From Streptomyces sp. NRRL F-6131 (lineage in GTDB: Bacteria; Actinomycetota; Actinomycetes; Streptomycetales; Streptomycetaceae): DNA of 44,143 bases. Position numbers and translations under genes: made by a program. Position 1 is the stretch's first letter. Each line of letters opens with the position of its first letter. A model generated the notes under the pieces. It searched no databases. It saw only the letters and a program-made list of their open reading frames with translations, and was not told the origin of the DNA. Positions 32,682-40,170 of the stretch are shown piece after piece. Where the stretch lies: NCBI GenBank assembly GCA_000719695.1, contig JOHN01000064.1, forward strand, positions 1 to 44,143, in the 5' to 3' direction.

Positions 32682-33212
32682 ATGCCCGCATCCAGGAGAC
32701 TGCTCGCCACCGCGCTGGTCGCCACCGCCGTGTTCGGCCTGGCCGCCTGCGGCCCGGACAACTCGTCCGACCAGACCGCCAAGGGCACCACCACCGGTGC
32801 CGCCACCACCGGTGCCGCCACCACCGCGCCCGGCTCCGACGAGCCGGAGGGCTTCTGCACCCACGAGCCGCTGCCCGCCGGCCAGAAGTGGATCTACCCG
32901 GTGAAGGGCACCAGCACCACCACCCTGACCTACCGGGACACCAAGGACGCCTGCGGCGTCAACGACGTGACCTTCGAACCGGTCGGCGCCGACAAGACCG
33001 CCGCGTTCACGGCCACGACCAAGGGCCACCTCAGCTCGGTGATGACCGCGCCGAAGGACGTCGACCTGGCGGGCGTCGTCAAGCACATCAACGAGTGCCT
33101 CACCTCCCCGCACGGCGACAAGGGCTCCTACCCCTGCTCGGCCGGCGACTACAAGGTGGCGATCGACGCCTCCGGCAAGGTCACCGAGCTATGGGAGCGC
33201 GCGCACTCCTGA
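32682..33212 (+). CDS. Putative lipoprotein, unknown function
   Basis: A 176-residue secreted lipoprotein. Signal peptide of about 25 residues ending in lipobox VFGLAAC. A Thr/Ala linker with two GAATT-type repeats follows, then a domain of about 120 residues with four Cys (in GFCTHEP, KDACGVN, NECLTS and YPCSAG), suggesting two disulfides. No family recognised. ATG 32682 is the natural start before the signal peptide. A second lipoprotein follows after 35 bases, probably co-transcribed. Confidence 0.85.
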   Translation: MPASRRLLATALVATAVFGLAACGPDNSSDQTAKGTTTGAATTGAATTAPGSDEPEGFCTHEPLPAGQKWIYPVKGTSTTTLTYRDTKDACGVNDVTFEPVGADKTAAFTATTKGHLSSVMTAPKDVDLAGVVKHINECLTSPHGDKGSYPCSAGDYKVAIDASGKVTELWERAHS

Positions 33213-33247
33213 CCGGGGGATGCGCGGAAGCGACGAACGGAGACATC

Positions 33248-34114
33248 ATGACGATCCCGGCCGCACGGGTGGCACCGGCGATCCTGGCCCTGCTCGTCCT
33301 CACGGCCGGCTGTGCCTCCGCCTCGTCGCCGACCGGGGCCGGGGGCCCGGCCTCGGCGTCGGCCGCGCCCACGTCGGCGGGAGCCGACCGCGCGACGCCG
33401 GAACCTGCGACCTCGGCATCCGCGGCCCCGGAATCCGGGGCCGCGTGGCGCCCGGTCGCGGCTCTGTCGCAGGACCGGCTGGCAGCCGCTCTGCTGCCCG
33501 ACGCCGATCTGCCGGTCGGCAGTACCGCAGAGACGCCCGCCACCGCTCCCACGGCCTCCGGCACGGACCGGGCGGCCGAGGCGGCGGCTCAACGCCACCC
33601 GGAGTGCGCGCCGGTCCTCAGTGCGATGTTCGAGCGGCCTGCCGGGTCCGTCCGGCGCTGGTACGTCACCGGGAACAACGTGCTCGCCAATCGGACCCTG
33701 ATCGACCTGGCAGGCCTTCCCGAGGGGGCGTCGCGGGAACGCTTCGAGGCGCTGCGGGCGGCCGTGACCGGGGGCGGCTGCACCGGCCTCCGGCTCGACA
33801 ACGGCAAGGGCGGTGTGCAGCTCACGGTGGAGCCGGTGTCGTGGCCGGGGCTCGACGTCCCGGTCGTCGGCTTCCGCGTGCTCACGCCCACCGGGGCGGT
33901 CACTTCGACCGGTGGATTCACCCGGGTCTACCTCTACGCGGCCGTCGGCGACAACCGGGTGCAGTTCCTCACCGCCGACGACACCGCCCACGCCCCGGCC
34001 CTGCGCCCCGACCTGGTGAACCTGCAGGTCCAGCGCCTCCTCGCCACCGCCGGCGGCGCGGTCGCGACTCCCGCGACTCCCGCCACTCCCGCGACTCCCA
34101 CGACGACGAACTGA
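33248..34114 (+). CDS. Putative lipoprotein, unknown function
   Basis: A 288-residue secreted lipoprotein with lipobox VLTAGC at about 17-22. An Ala/Ser/Thr/Pro-rich linker of about 50 residues leads to a domain (about 75-265) with a Cys pair (HPECAP and GGGCTGL) and beta-rich pattern, somewhat like PknH-type sensor domains of actinobacteria (tentative). The C-terminus is a run of AT-P repeats. ACGGAGAC precedes ATG 33248. Paired with the lipoprotein at 32682. Confidence 0.82.
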   Translation: MTIPAARVAPAILALLVLTAGCASASSPTGAGGPASASAAPTSAGADRATPEPATSASAAPESGAAWRPVAALSQDRLAAALLPDADLPVGSTAETPATAPTASGTDRAAEAAAQRHPECAPVLSAMFERPAGSVRRWYVTGNNVLANRTLIDLAGLPEGASRERFEALRAAVTGGGCTGLRLDNGKGGVQLTVEPVSWPGLDVPVVGFRVLTPTGAVTSTGGFTRVYLYAAVGDNRVQFLTADDTAHAPALRPDLVNLQVQRLLATAGGAVATPATPATPATPTTTN

Positions 34115-34120
34115 CCCCGC

Positions 34121-34152
34121 CGTCCGGGGCCGCCGTACGCCGGCCCCGGACG
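34121..34152. terminator. Terminator after the lipoprotein pair
   Basis: Perfect 12-bp stem CGTCCGGGGCCG (34121-34132) with its complement (34141-34152), loop of 8 bases, 7 bases after the lipoprotein stop. Confidence 0.85.
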
Positions 34153-34201
34153 AGCGATTCGTTCAAGACGCCGCTGTGACGCGACGTCAACACTGCTGCC
34201 C

Positions 34202-34873
34202 ATGAACGAACGCAGCTTCACTCCCGCCGCCGGCCGTTTCGCGCCGGTCCGCTTCTACGACCCGGTGCTCGCCCTCACCCGGGAGCGCCTGTGGCGCAGT
34301 GTCCTCGCCATGCACGTGGCTCCCCGGCCGGACGACGTGATCGTCGATGTGGGGTGCGGCACCGGCTCGTTGGCCCTGCTGTTGGGCCGGGTCGAGCCCC
34401 GGGCCACCGTCATCGGCGTCGACCCCGACCCGGCGGCCCTGGACGTGGCGCGCCGCAAAGCCGCAGCCGCAGCTGCCACGACGGCCGCGTGCGCTTCGCC
34501 GCAGTGGCGGCAGGGCATGGGCGACGCCGTCGCCGCGACGGTGGGGGCCGGGGTGGCCGACACCGTGGTCTCCAGCCTGGTCCTCCACCAGTGCCCCGTC
34601 CCGATGAAGCGTGCCGTCCTGGCCGCCATGTACGACACGCTGCGTCCGGGCGGCAGGCTGGTGATCGCCGACTACGGCCGGCAGCGTACGGCCGCCATGC
34701 GCCTGGCGTTCCGCATCGTGCAACTGGCCGACGGCAAGGCGGACACCCAGCCCAACGCCGACGGCATCGTGCCCCGGTTGATCGCCGGGGCGGGGTTCCA
34801 GGAGGTGCGGGAGAGCGAGACCGTCGCGACGGTGACCGGCTCGCTCTCGATCTACGTGGCCCGTCGGCCCTGA
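34202..34873 (+). CDS. Class I SAM methyltransferase (UbiE-like)
   Basis: A 223-residue cytoplasmic methyltransferase. SAM motif I VIVDVGCGTGSLALLLG, acidic GVDPDP after strand 2, VVSSLVLHQ (motif II/post-II) and LRPGGRLVIADYG (motif III). Resembles the UbiE/ubiquinone group; substrate unknown. No clear ribosome site before ATG 34202, so the start is provisional. Its 3' end overlaps the converging AraC gene by 22 bases. Confidence 0.9.
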   Translation: MNERSFTPAAGRFAPVRFYDPVLALTRERLWRSVLAMHVAPRPDDVIVDVGCGTGSLALLLGRVEPRATVIGVDPDPAALDVARRKAAAAAATTAACASPQWRQGMGDAVAATVGAGVADTVVSSLVLHQCPVPMKRAVLAAMYDTLRPGGRLVIADYGRQRTAAMRLAFRIVQLADGKADTQPNADGIVPRLIAGAGFQEVRESETVATVTGSLSIYVARRP

Positions 34874-35592
34874 CCGCCGGAGGACCTGGCCGTGCGCAGC
34901 ACCGGGAGCACCGCCGCCGGCGTGAGTCCCGTCATCTCCCGCATCCGGCGGCCGAAGTGGGCCTGGTCGGCGAAGCCGCCCGCGAGGGCGGCCTGGGCGG
35001 GGGTGCTGCCCTCGTGCAGTGCGTCGGCCGCGCGGGCCAGTCGCCGCCAGATCCGCCAGCGGGCCAGCGGCAGGCCCAACTGGTCCTGTGCCAGGGCCCG
35101 CAGGCGCTGCGGCGAGAGGCCGACCCGCGCGGCCAGTCCGGTCAACGGGACGCTGTCGTCGGCCGCCGCCTCCATCGCCGCGCGCAGCCGGGGGTCGACC
35201 TGGGCCGAGGGCAGCGCGCCGGCGGGGCGGACCTGGTCCTCGCGCAGCCCGTACCACCGGGGGGCCACCGTGATGCCCGTGGCGTCCTGGGCGGCCCGCA
35301 GCCGGTCGGCGAACGCGCAGTGCGGGTCGACGAAGTAGGTCACCAACTCCCGCACGGGCTCGGTCCGGTGGTGCACCATCGGCGCCACGACCAGTGCGGT
35401 GCCCCGGTGTCGCAGCCCGTTCCCGTCGGTGATGGTCACGGTGGGGGCGGGCGCTCCGAGGGCGAAGGCGACCTGGAAGGCGGCGTGCCGGTGGGCGTGG
35501 CTGTCCGCGAGCGGGCCCCGGTACAGCGCGTACCCGATCCCGACGACGAACCGCGGGCCCGTCCCCGGCCCTGCCCCCTCCCCGTTCTCCAC
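34852..35592 (-). CDS. AraC family regulator
   Basis: A 246-residue AraC/XylS-type regulator. The N-terminal half is a cupin-like sensing domain (SHAHRHAAFQVAFAL, VVAPMVHH); the C-terminal half has the double helix-turn-helix: LTGLAARVGLSPQRLRALAQDQLGLPLARWRIWRRLARA and TPAQAALAGGFADQAHFGRRMREMTGLTPAAVL. Start is GTG 35592. It converges on the methyltransferase gene and its 3' end overlaps it, so each transcript may damp the other. Confidence 0.92.
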   Translation of the reverse strand: MENGEGAGPGTGPRFVVGIGYALYRGPLADSHAHRHAAFQVAFALGAPAPTVTITDGNGLRHRGTALVVAPMVHHRTEPVRELVTYFVDPHCAFADRLRAAQDATGITVAPRWYGLREDQVRPAGALPSAQVDPRLRAAMEAAADDSVPLTGLAARVGLSPQRLRALAQDQLGLPLARWRIWRRLARAADALHEGSTPAQAALAGGFADQAHFGRRMREMTGLTPAAVLPVLRTARSSGGQGRRAT

Positions 35593-35683
35593 CCCGCCGA
35601 TCCTGCCAGAGCCGGGCCCGCCGCGCCCGCCCCGGGCCCGGCAACGGCTCGGGCCCGAGGCGGCGCGGCGCGGTGTCCCGCGG

Positions 35684-36520
35684 TCAGAAGCGGGAGATCC
35701 CGCCGTTGAGTTCGACGAAGCCGAGGACGGTGCGCAGGTCGGCGAGGCTCCGGACGATGCGGCCGAGGATCGTCATCTCGCGCTGCTCGTGGCGCGGTCC
35801 GACGGCGTTGGCGAAGGACGAGATCTGGCCCCACTGGTTCTCCAGCCCGGCGTAGCCGTCGCCGAGGTCGTGGTGGGTCCAGTCGCGGATGTTGCTGCGG
35901 ACCCGGTCGAAGATCGGGCCGAACCGCGCGGCCTCGGAGAACACCTGGATGGCGACCAGCAGGGCGTGCCCGACGTTGTCGTTGTACTCGGTGGCCCGGC
36001 GCAGCGCCTGCATGGCGTTGTAGATGGACTCGGGTTCGAGGACGAGGTGCTGACGGTCGTTGCCGCCCGGCAGGCTGCTGTAGTTGCCGGTGCGCGGCAT
36101 GATGCGGGCGCGCTCGATGCCGAGGTCCTGCTGGAACTCCTGGGTCCGGCCGTCGGCGAAGACGAAGTGCGTGTTGCTGGCGGGGGAGTAGAAGCCGGCG
36201 ACGTAGAGGTTGTCCGCCCAGAGGTAGACGGAGGTGAGCTGGGTGTTGTCGGTGTCCAGCACCCGGACCTCGATGAGGCGCTGCTCGCTGGTGGTCTGCC
36301 GGACGCCCGCCTGGCCGCTGTCGTGGCCGTAGGAGTTCCGGTGGATGAAGTCGATGACGTCCCAGTAGTTCTGCGCGTGCTGGCGGCCGCGTTCGGTGAT
36401 GTGCGAGATGTTCCAGTCGACCCGCCGGAAGTCGGTGGCGTGGGCCGGGCCGCTCAGTGCGGTGACGAGCCCGGCGGCGATGGCCAACGACAGCAGCGCG
36501 GACCAGATCTTCTTCAGCAT
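35684..36520 (-). CDS. Secreted ribosome-inactivating protein (rRNA N-glycosidase)
   Basis: A 278-residue secreted protein of the ricin A/Shiga toxin A family, which depurinates one adenine of the large rRNA. Signal peptide 1-28 (cleavage after AHA). Active-site residues in order: Y106 (in LYVAGF), Y147 (GNYSS), E196 and R199 (SEAARF), W230 (NQWGQIS). The spacings 41, 49, 3 and 31 are close to ricin (43, 54, 3 and 31). The block ALLVAIQVFSEAARF is the family signature. No B-chain or lectin domain, so cell entry is unexplained. Streptomyces coelicolor has a similar single-chain RIP. No immunity gene seen. Single gene. The family call is strong; target cells are unknown. Confidence 0.93.
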   Translation of the reverse strand: MLKKIWSALLSLAIAAGLVTALSGPAHATDFRRVDWNISHITERGRQHAQNYWDVIDFIHRNSYGHDSGQAGVRQTTSEQRLIEVRVLDTDNTQLTSVYLWADNLYVAGFYSPASNTHFVFADGRTQEFQQDLGIERARIMPRTGNYSSLPGGNDRQHLVLEPESIYNAMQALRRATEYNDNVGHALLVAIQVFSEAARFGPIFDRVRSNIRDWTHHDLGDGYAGLENQWGQISSFANAVGPRHEQREMTILGRIVRSLADLRTVLGFVELNGGISRF

Positions 36521-36748
36521 GGTTCCCTTTCCTGATTGACCGCCAGTTCTGTTGCCGACGGTGCGTTCAGGAGGTTAGGCGGCGTCCCGGCCTGCGGTTT
36601 GCCGCTCCGCGTCCGGCCGTCGGCCCGAGGGCGCACGGGCGTCGAGGGCGCTGGCGTCTAGGGGCGCACGGGCGTCGAGGGCGCTGGCGTCTAGGGGCGC
36701 ACGGGCGTCGAGGGCGCACGGGCGCTGAGGGAGGCCGGGTGGCCCGGG
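36521..36748. other. Intergenic region between RIP and nuclease genes
   Basis: Contains the upstream region of the RIP gene (ribosome site GGAAAGGGAA before 36520) and three 33-bp tandem repeats at 36631-36722. No gene seen. Confidence 0.6.
36631..36722. repeat. 33-bp tandem repeats
   Basis: Units start at 36631, 36664 and 36697 (the third is partial). Each starts GCGCACGGGCGTCGAGGGCG, followed by CTGGCGTCTAGGG in the first two. They lie between the RIP and nuclease genes. Confidence 0.9.
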
Positions 36749-37447
36749 TCAGCGGTGGTGGCCGTCGCGGGGGCCCGGGACGCGGGGCAGGACCTCCCAC
36801 AGGGGCCGCCCGCCGGCGGCCCAGCGGGCGAGGGCGGGGCGGTCGACGAGCAGGATGCCGTGCTCGGCTCCCCACTTGAGCGACTCGCGGGAGAAGCGGC
36901 CGTTGGTGACGACGACCGCGACGTGGGCGCCGTGGCTGCGCCGGTAGGTGCCGGCGAGCGCGTAGAGGACGCCGACGCCCACCGGCCTGCCGCCGACGGG
37001 GTCCTGCTTGTGCTTGCACTGAACGGCCCAGCGACGGCCCGTCGGGTCCTCGGCGAGGACGTCCACGCTCTGGTCGTTGGCGCGGCCGACCTTGCGGGCG
37101 TGGCAGCCGTCCCGCTGGAGCAGGTCGCGCACCGCGTACTCGAAGGCGTCCGGGGCCATCCCGTCGATGCCGCCCGGGCCGGTGAGCGCCAGTCGTAACT
37201 GCGCTGCGTGCAGCCGCCGTTGCCGCGCCGCGCGGACCCGATGGTGGGCGGTGACGGCGGCCGCTCCACCGGCCACGACGACCGCGACCGCGACCAGCCA
37301 CCAGTGGGCGACCAGCCACCGCACCGCCGCGGCGGCCAGGCTGACCGCCACGAGCGCGGCGAGCGCGACTGCGGGCCCGTCCGCCCCGCCGCGCCGTGCG
37401 GGCCGACGTTTTCCTTTGCGGCGTACGGGAGTTCTGCGTCCGGTCAA
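36749..37447 (-). CDS. Membrane-anchored Mrr-type restriction endonuclease
   Basis: A 232-residue protein. A basic N-terminus and two membrane helices (VALAALVAVSLAAAAVRWLVA; WWLVAVAVVVAGGAAAV) come first, then an Mrr_cat domain (about 95-200): ALLE-type FEYAVRDLLQRDG, SVDVLAED with the catalytic Asp, and WAVQCKHKQ with the QxK motif. No methylase or specificity gene is adjacent. Such proteins are common in actinobacteria and their function is unclear; DNA cleavage of modified or foreign DNA is possible. Start at 37447 is provisional. Confidence 0.85.
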   Translation of the reverse strand: MTGRRTPVRRKGKRRPARRGGADGPAVALAALVAVSLAAAAVRWLVAHWWLVAVAVVVAGGAAAVTAHHRVRAARQRRLHAAQLRLALTGPGGIDGMAPDAFEYAVRDLLQRDGCHARKVGRANDQSVDVLAEDPTGRRWAVQCKHKQDPVGGRPVGVGVLYALAGTYRRSHGAHVAVVVTNGRFSRESLKWGAEHGILLVDRPALARWAAGGRPLWEVLPRVPGPRDGHHR

Positions 37448-37508
37448 CCGTCCTCCGTCCCGGGCCGAATCGAAGTCCGTGGGTGGATCCGTCCAGCGGG
37501 GGAGGCGT

Positions 37509-37709
37509 TCAGTGGGTGGCCCCGGTGACCACGCCGACGAGTTGGAGGATCGCGCGGCCCCAGGCCGTGCCGGCGATCAGGACGCCCAGCACGATGCTGC
37601 TGAACACGGTGAACACCTCGTCGCCCCGGGTGCGGGGCTCGGTCCGGCGCCGGAGCCGGATGACGATGATGATGGCGACGAACGCCGCCGCGCTGATCGA
37701 GTACTGCAC
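37509..37709 (-). CDS. Small two-helix membrane protein
   Basis: A 66-residue protein from GTG 37709 (GGGTGGGCAC before it). First helix YSISAAAFVAIIIVI, basic loop RLRRRTEPRTRGDE, second helix VFTVFSSIVLGVLIAGTAWG, amphipathic tail. Same plan as the protein at 6422-6613. Function unknown. A longer start at 37781 would add a non-conserved-looking leader. Confidence 0.65.
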   Translation of the reverse strand: MQYSISAAAFVAIIIVIRLRRRTEPRTRGDEVFTVFSSIVLGVLIAGTAWGRAILQLVGVVTGATH

Positions 37710-37938
37710 GTGCCCACCCAGACTTTCGTCAACGGTGTGTGACGCTCCGACTACTCGGAGCGCATGTCCGCCGGTGAGCATGGCAGACGGGCGGGCCGCT
37801 CGGGGGCGGTGCGGGGAAATCGGCCGGATCCGAACCGTCGGGCTGGCGCAGTTGCGACGTCCCGGGGCCCTGACACGGTCCGTTCCTCGTCCCCGCGTTC
37901 GACCGGCGAAGGGTCGATCGCGGGGACGGGGCCGGCCG

Positions 37939-39036
37939 TCACTCTCCCGCGGGGCGTTCGTGACGGCGCTCGTGACGGCGCTGGCGACGACGCCGCCGGG
38001 CGGGCCCGCCGTCCTGCTCGGCCGCCGTTCGTCCGGTCCGCACCGCCCCCGAGCCGGCCACCACCACCAGGGCGACCGCCAGGCCCTGCGCCGCCGACAG
38101 CTCCTGGCCCAGCACCAGGAATCCGGCCAACGCCCCGACCGCCGGGGCGAGGCTGGTCAGGACGGCGAAGGTCGGCGCGGAGAGGCGGCGCAGCGCCAGC
38201 AGCTCCAGCGTGTACGGCAGCCCGGAGGACAGCAGCGCCACCGCGACCCCGAGCCCCAGCACTCCCGGCTCCAGCAGGGTGGCACCGGCCGAGCCGATCC
38301 CCAGCGGCAGGCTCGTCAGCGCGGCCACGGCCATCGCCACCGCCAGCCCGTCCAGGCGCGGGAAGCGTCGCCCGGCCCGGGAGTTGAGCAGGATGTAGGC
38401 GGCGCACATGGCGCCCGCGCCGAGCGCGAAGCCGGCGCCGGCGGGATCGAGCCGGTCGAAGCCGTCCCGGCCGAGGAGGAGAACCCCGGCGAAGGCCACT
38501 CCCGCCCACAGGAGGCTCGTCGCGCGCCGCGCGGTGGCGACCGACAGCAGGAGCGGCCCGAGCACCTCGAGCGTCACCGCGGGGCCGAGCGGGATCCGGT
38601 CGATCGCCTGGTAGAAGAGGATGTTCATGCCGCCGAGGGCGAGGCCGAAGGCGCCCGCGACGGCCCAGTCCGCCCGGCTGTGCCCCCGCAGCCGGGGTCG
38701 GCAGACGGCCAGCAGCAGGACGGCGGTGATGGTCACCCGCAGCGTCACCGTGCCGAGGGCCCCGGCGCGCGGGAAGAGCAGCGCGGCGACGGCGGAGCCG
38801 AACTGCACCGAGAGCGTGCTGGCCAGCACCATCCCGACACCGGCCGCACTGCCCGTCCGGGCGGGCACGGTCACGGGCCGGACGTGCCGGTCCACCGGTG
38901 CGCGCGCCACCGGTGTGCGTGCCACCGGTGTGCGCGCCGTGGAGGTGCGCGCCGTGGAGGTGCGTGCCGCGGAGGTACGGATCCCGCCCGCCGGTGACGC
39001 CCCCGCCGCGGCGATCCCTGAAGTCGTCTTCGTCAT
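37939..39036 (-). CDS. EamA/DMT family exporter (RhtA-like)
   Basis: A 365-residue ten-helix drug/metabolite transporter with two EamA repeats. FGSAVAALLFPRAGALGTVTLRVTITAVLL, ILFYQAIDRIPLGPAVTLEVLGPLLLS and the second-half LPYTLELLALRRLSAPTFAVLTSLAPAVGAL are typical of the RhtA amino-acid/threonine exporter group. The N-terminal 50 residues are unusual: pentapeptide repeats TSTAR/TPVAR encoded by 15-bp DNA repeats. ATG 39036 follows GGGGAG. Divergent from the LysR gene at 39106, a classic regulator-exporter pair. Confidence 0.9.
   Translation of the reverse strand: MTKTTSGIAAAGASPAGGIRTSAARTSTARTSTARTPVARTPVARAPVDRHVRPVTVPARTGSAAGVGMVLASTLSVQFGSAVAALLFPRAGALGTVTLRVTITAVLLLAVCRPRLRGHSRADWAVAGAFGLALGGMNILFYQAIDRIPLGPAVTLEVLGPLLLSVATARRATSLLWAGVAFAGVLLLGRDGFDRLDPAGAGFALGAGAMCAAYILLNSRAGRRFPRLDGLAVAMAVAALTSLPLGIGSAGATLLEPGVLGLGVAVALLSSGLPYTLELLALRRLSAPTFAVLTSLAPAVGALAGFLVLGQELSAAQGLAVALVVVAGSGAVRTGRTAAEQDGGPARRRRRQRRHERRHERPAGE
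38897..38976. repeat. 15-bp repeats coding a pentapeptide array
   Basis: Five near-identical 15-bp units (GGTGTGCGYGCCACC to GAGGTGCGYGCCGTG) inside the exporter gene, encoding the N-terminal TARTS/VARTP repeats. Confidence 0.8.
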
Positions 39037-39105
39037 GCTCCCCACGCTAGGAAGCCGCCGCTCGCGCGGGAAATGCCGATTCTCCGGCGGTTATGCTCCC
39101 CAGGC

Positions 39106-39966
39106 ATGACCATCGAGCTGCGTCACCTGCGCGCCTTCCTCGCCATCGCCGAAGAGGGGACGATCACCCGGGCCGCGGCCCGGCTGCACCTCGGCCAGCC
39201 CGCGCTCTCCCGCACGCTGCGTCAACTCGAGAACCATCTGGGCACCCGCCTCGTCGACCGCTCCACCCACCACCTGGAGCTCACCGCCGCCGGCCGCACT
39301 TTCCGCGACCGGGCCGCCGCCGCGCTCGCCGCCGTGGACTCCGCCCTCGACCCCCGCACGCTGACCGTCCTCCCCCTGCGAGTCGGCCACCCGTGGCCGG
39401 CACTCGGGGAGCACACCGTCCCGCTGCTGCGCCGCTGGGACCGGGAGCACCCCGGCATGCCGCTCGAACTGCGCCGCATCGACGAGCGCACCGCCGGCCT
39501 CGCCCGGGGCAGCGTCGACGTCGCCCTGCTGCGCGGCGAGGTGACCGCGCCCGGCCTGGTCGCCGAACTGCTGCTGGAGGAGGAGCGGGTGGCGGTCGTC
39601 CCCGCGGACAGCGACCTCGCCGAGCGCGCCACCCTGACCCTCGCGGACCTCGCCGGTCGACCGGTCGCGCTGAACACCGTCGCCGGCACCACCACGCTCG
39701 ACCTCTGGCCCGCCGGGGCCCGGCCCACGACCACGATCGAGGTCACCAACACCGACGAGTGGCTCACCGCCATCGCCGTGGGTCGGGCGGTGGGCATCTC
39801 GACCTCGGCGACCCCCCGGCTGCACGAGCACCCGATGATCGCCTACCGGCCGCTCGCCGGGGCCCCGCGGGTGCCGCTGTTCCTCGCCCGGCGGGCCGAC
39901 ACCCCGCCGCACCCGGCCGTCCCCGCCCTGGTCCGCCTCATCCGCGAACTCCTGGCCGGGCGCTGA
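39106..39966 (+). CDS. LysR family regulator
   Basis: A 286-residue LysR-type regulator. Winged helix at 1-60 (LRHLRAFLAIAEEGTITRAAARLHLGQPALSRTLRQLE) and an effector domain with VGHPWPALGEHTVP and NTDEWLTAIAVGRAVGIS. It is divergent from the exporter gene with 69 bases between, so it probably regulates it. Start ATG 39106; no strong ribosome site. Confidence 0.93.
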   Translation: MTIELRHLRAFLAIAEEGTITRAAARLHLGQPALSRTLRQLENHLGTRLVDRSTHHLELTAAGRTFRDRAAAALAAVDSALDPRTLTVLPLRVGHPWPALGEHTVPLLRRWDREHPGMPLELRRIDERTAGLARGSVDVALLRGEVTAPGLVAELLLEEERVAVVPADSDLAERATLTLADLAGRPVALNTVAGTTTLDLWPAGARPTTTIEVTNTDEWLTAIAVGRAVGISTSATPRLHEHPMIAYRPLAGAPRVPLFLARRADTPPHPAVPALVRLIRELLAGR

Positions 39967-40170
39967 CCGGCCCGCCACGTTCCGGGCCCCGCTGCGGCTC
40001 CGACACGGGCGTTCCGCGCGCCCCGCCCACGCCGCCGGACGGGTGGATTGCGCGGCGCCCGGGCGCGCGGCGGGTCCGACCGCGGTACCCGCCGTCGAAT
40101 ACTCGCGCCGAGAGGCGGACGGCGGCGCCGTCGGACCGGGGCCGCGCCGCCCGGACGAGGGGAGACCTTG

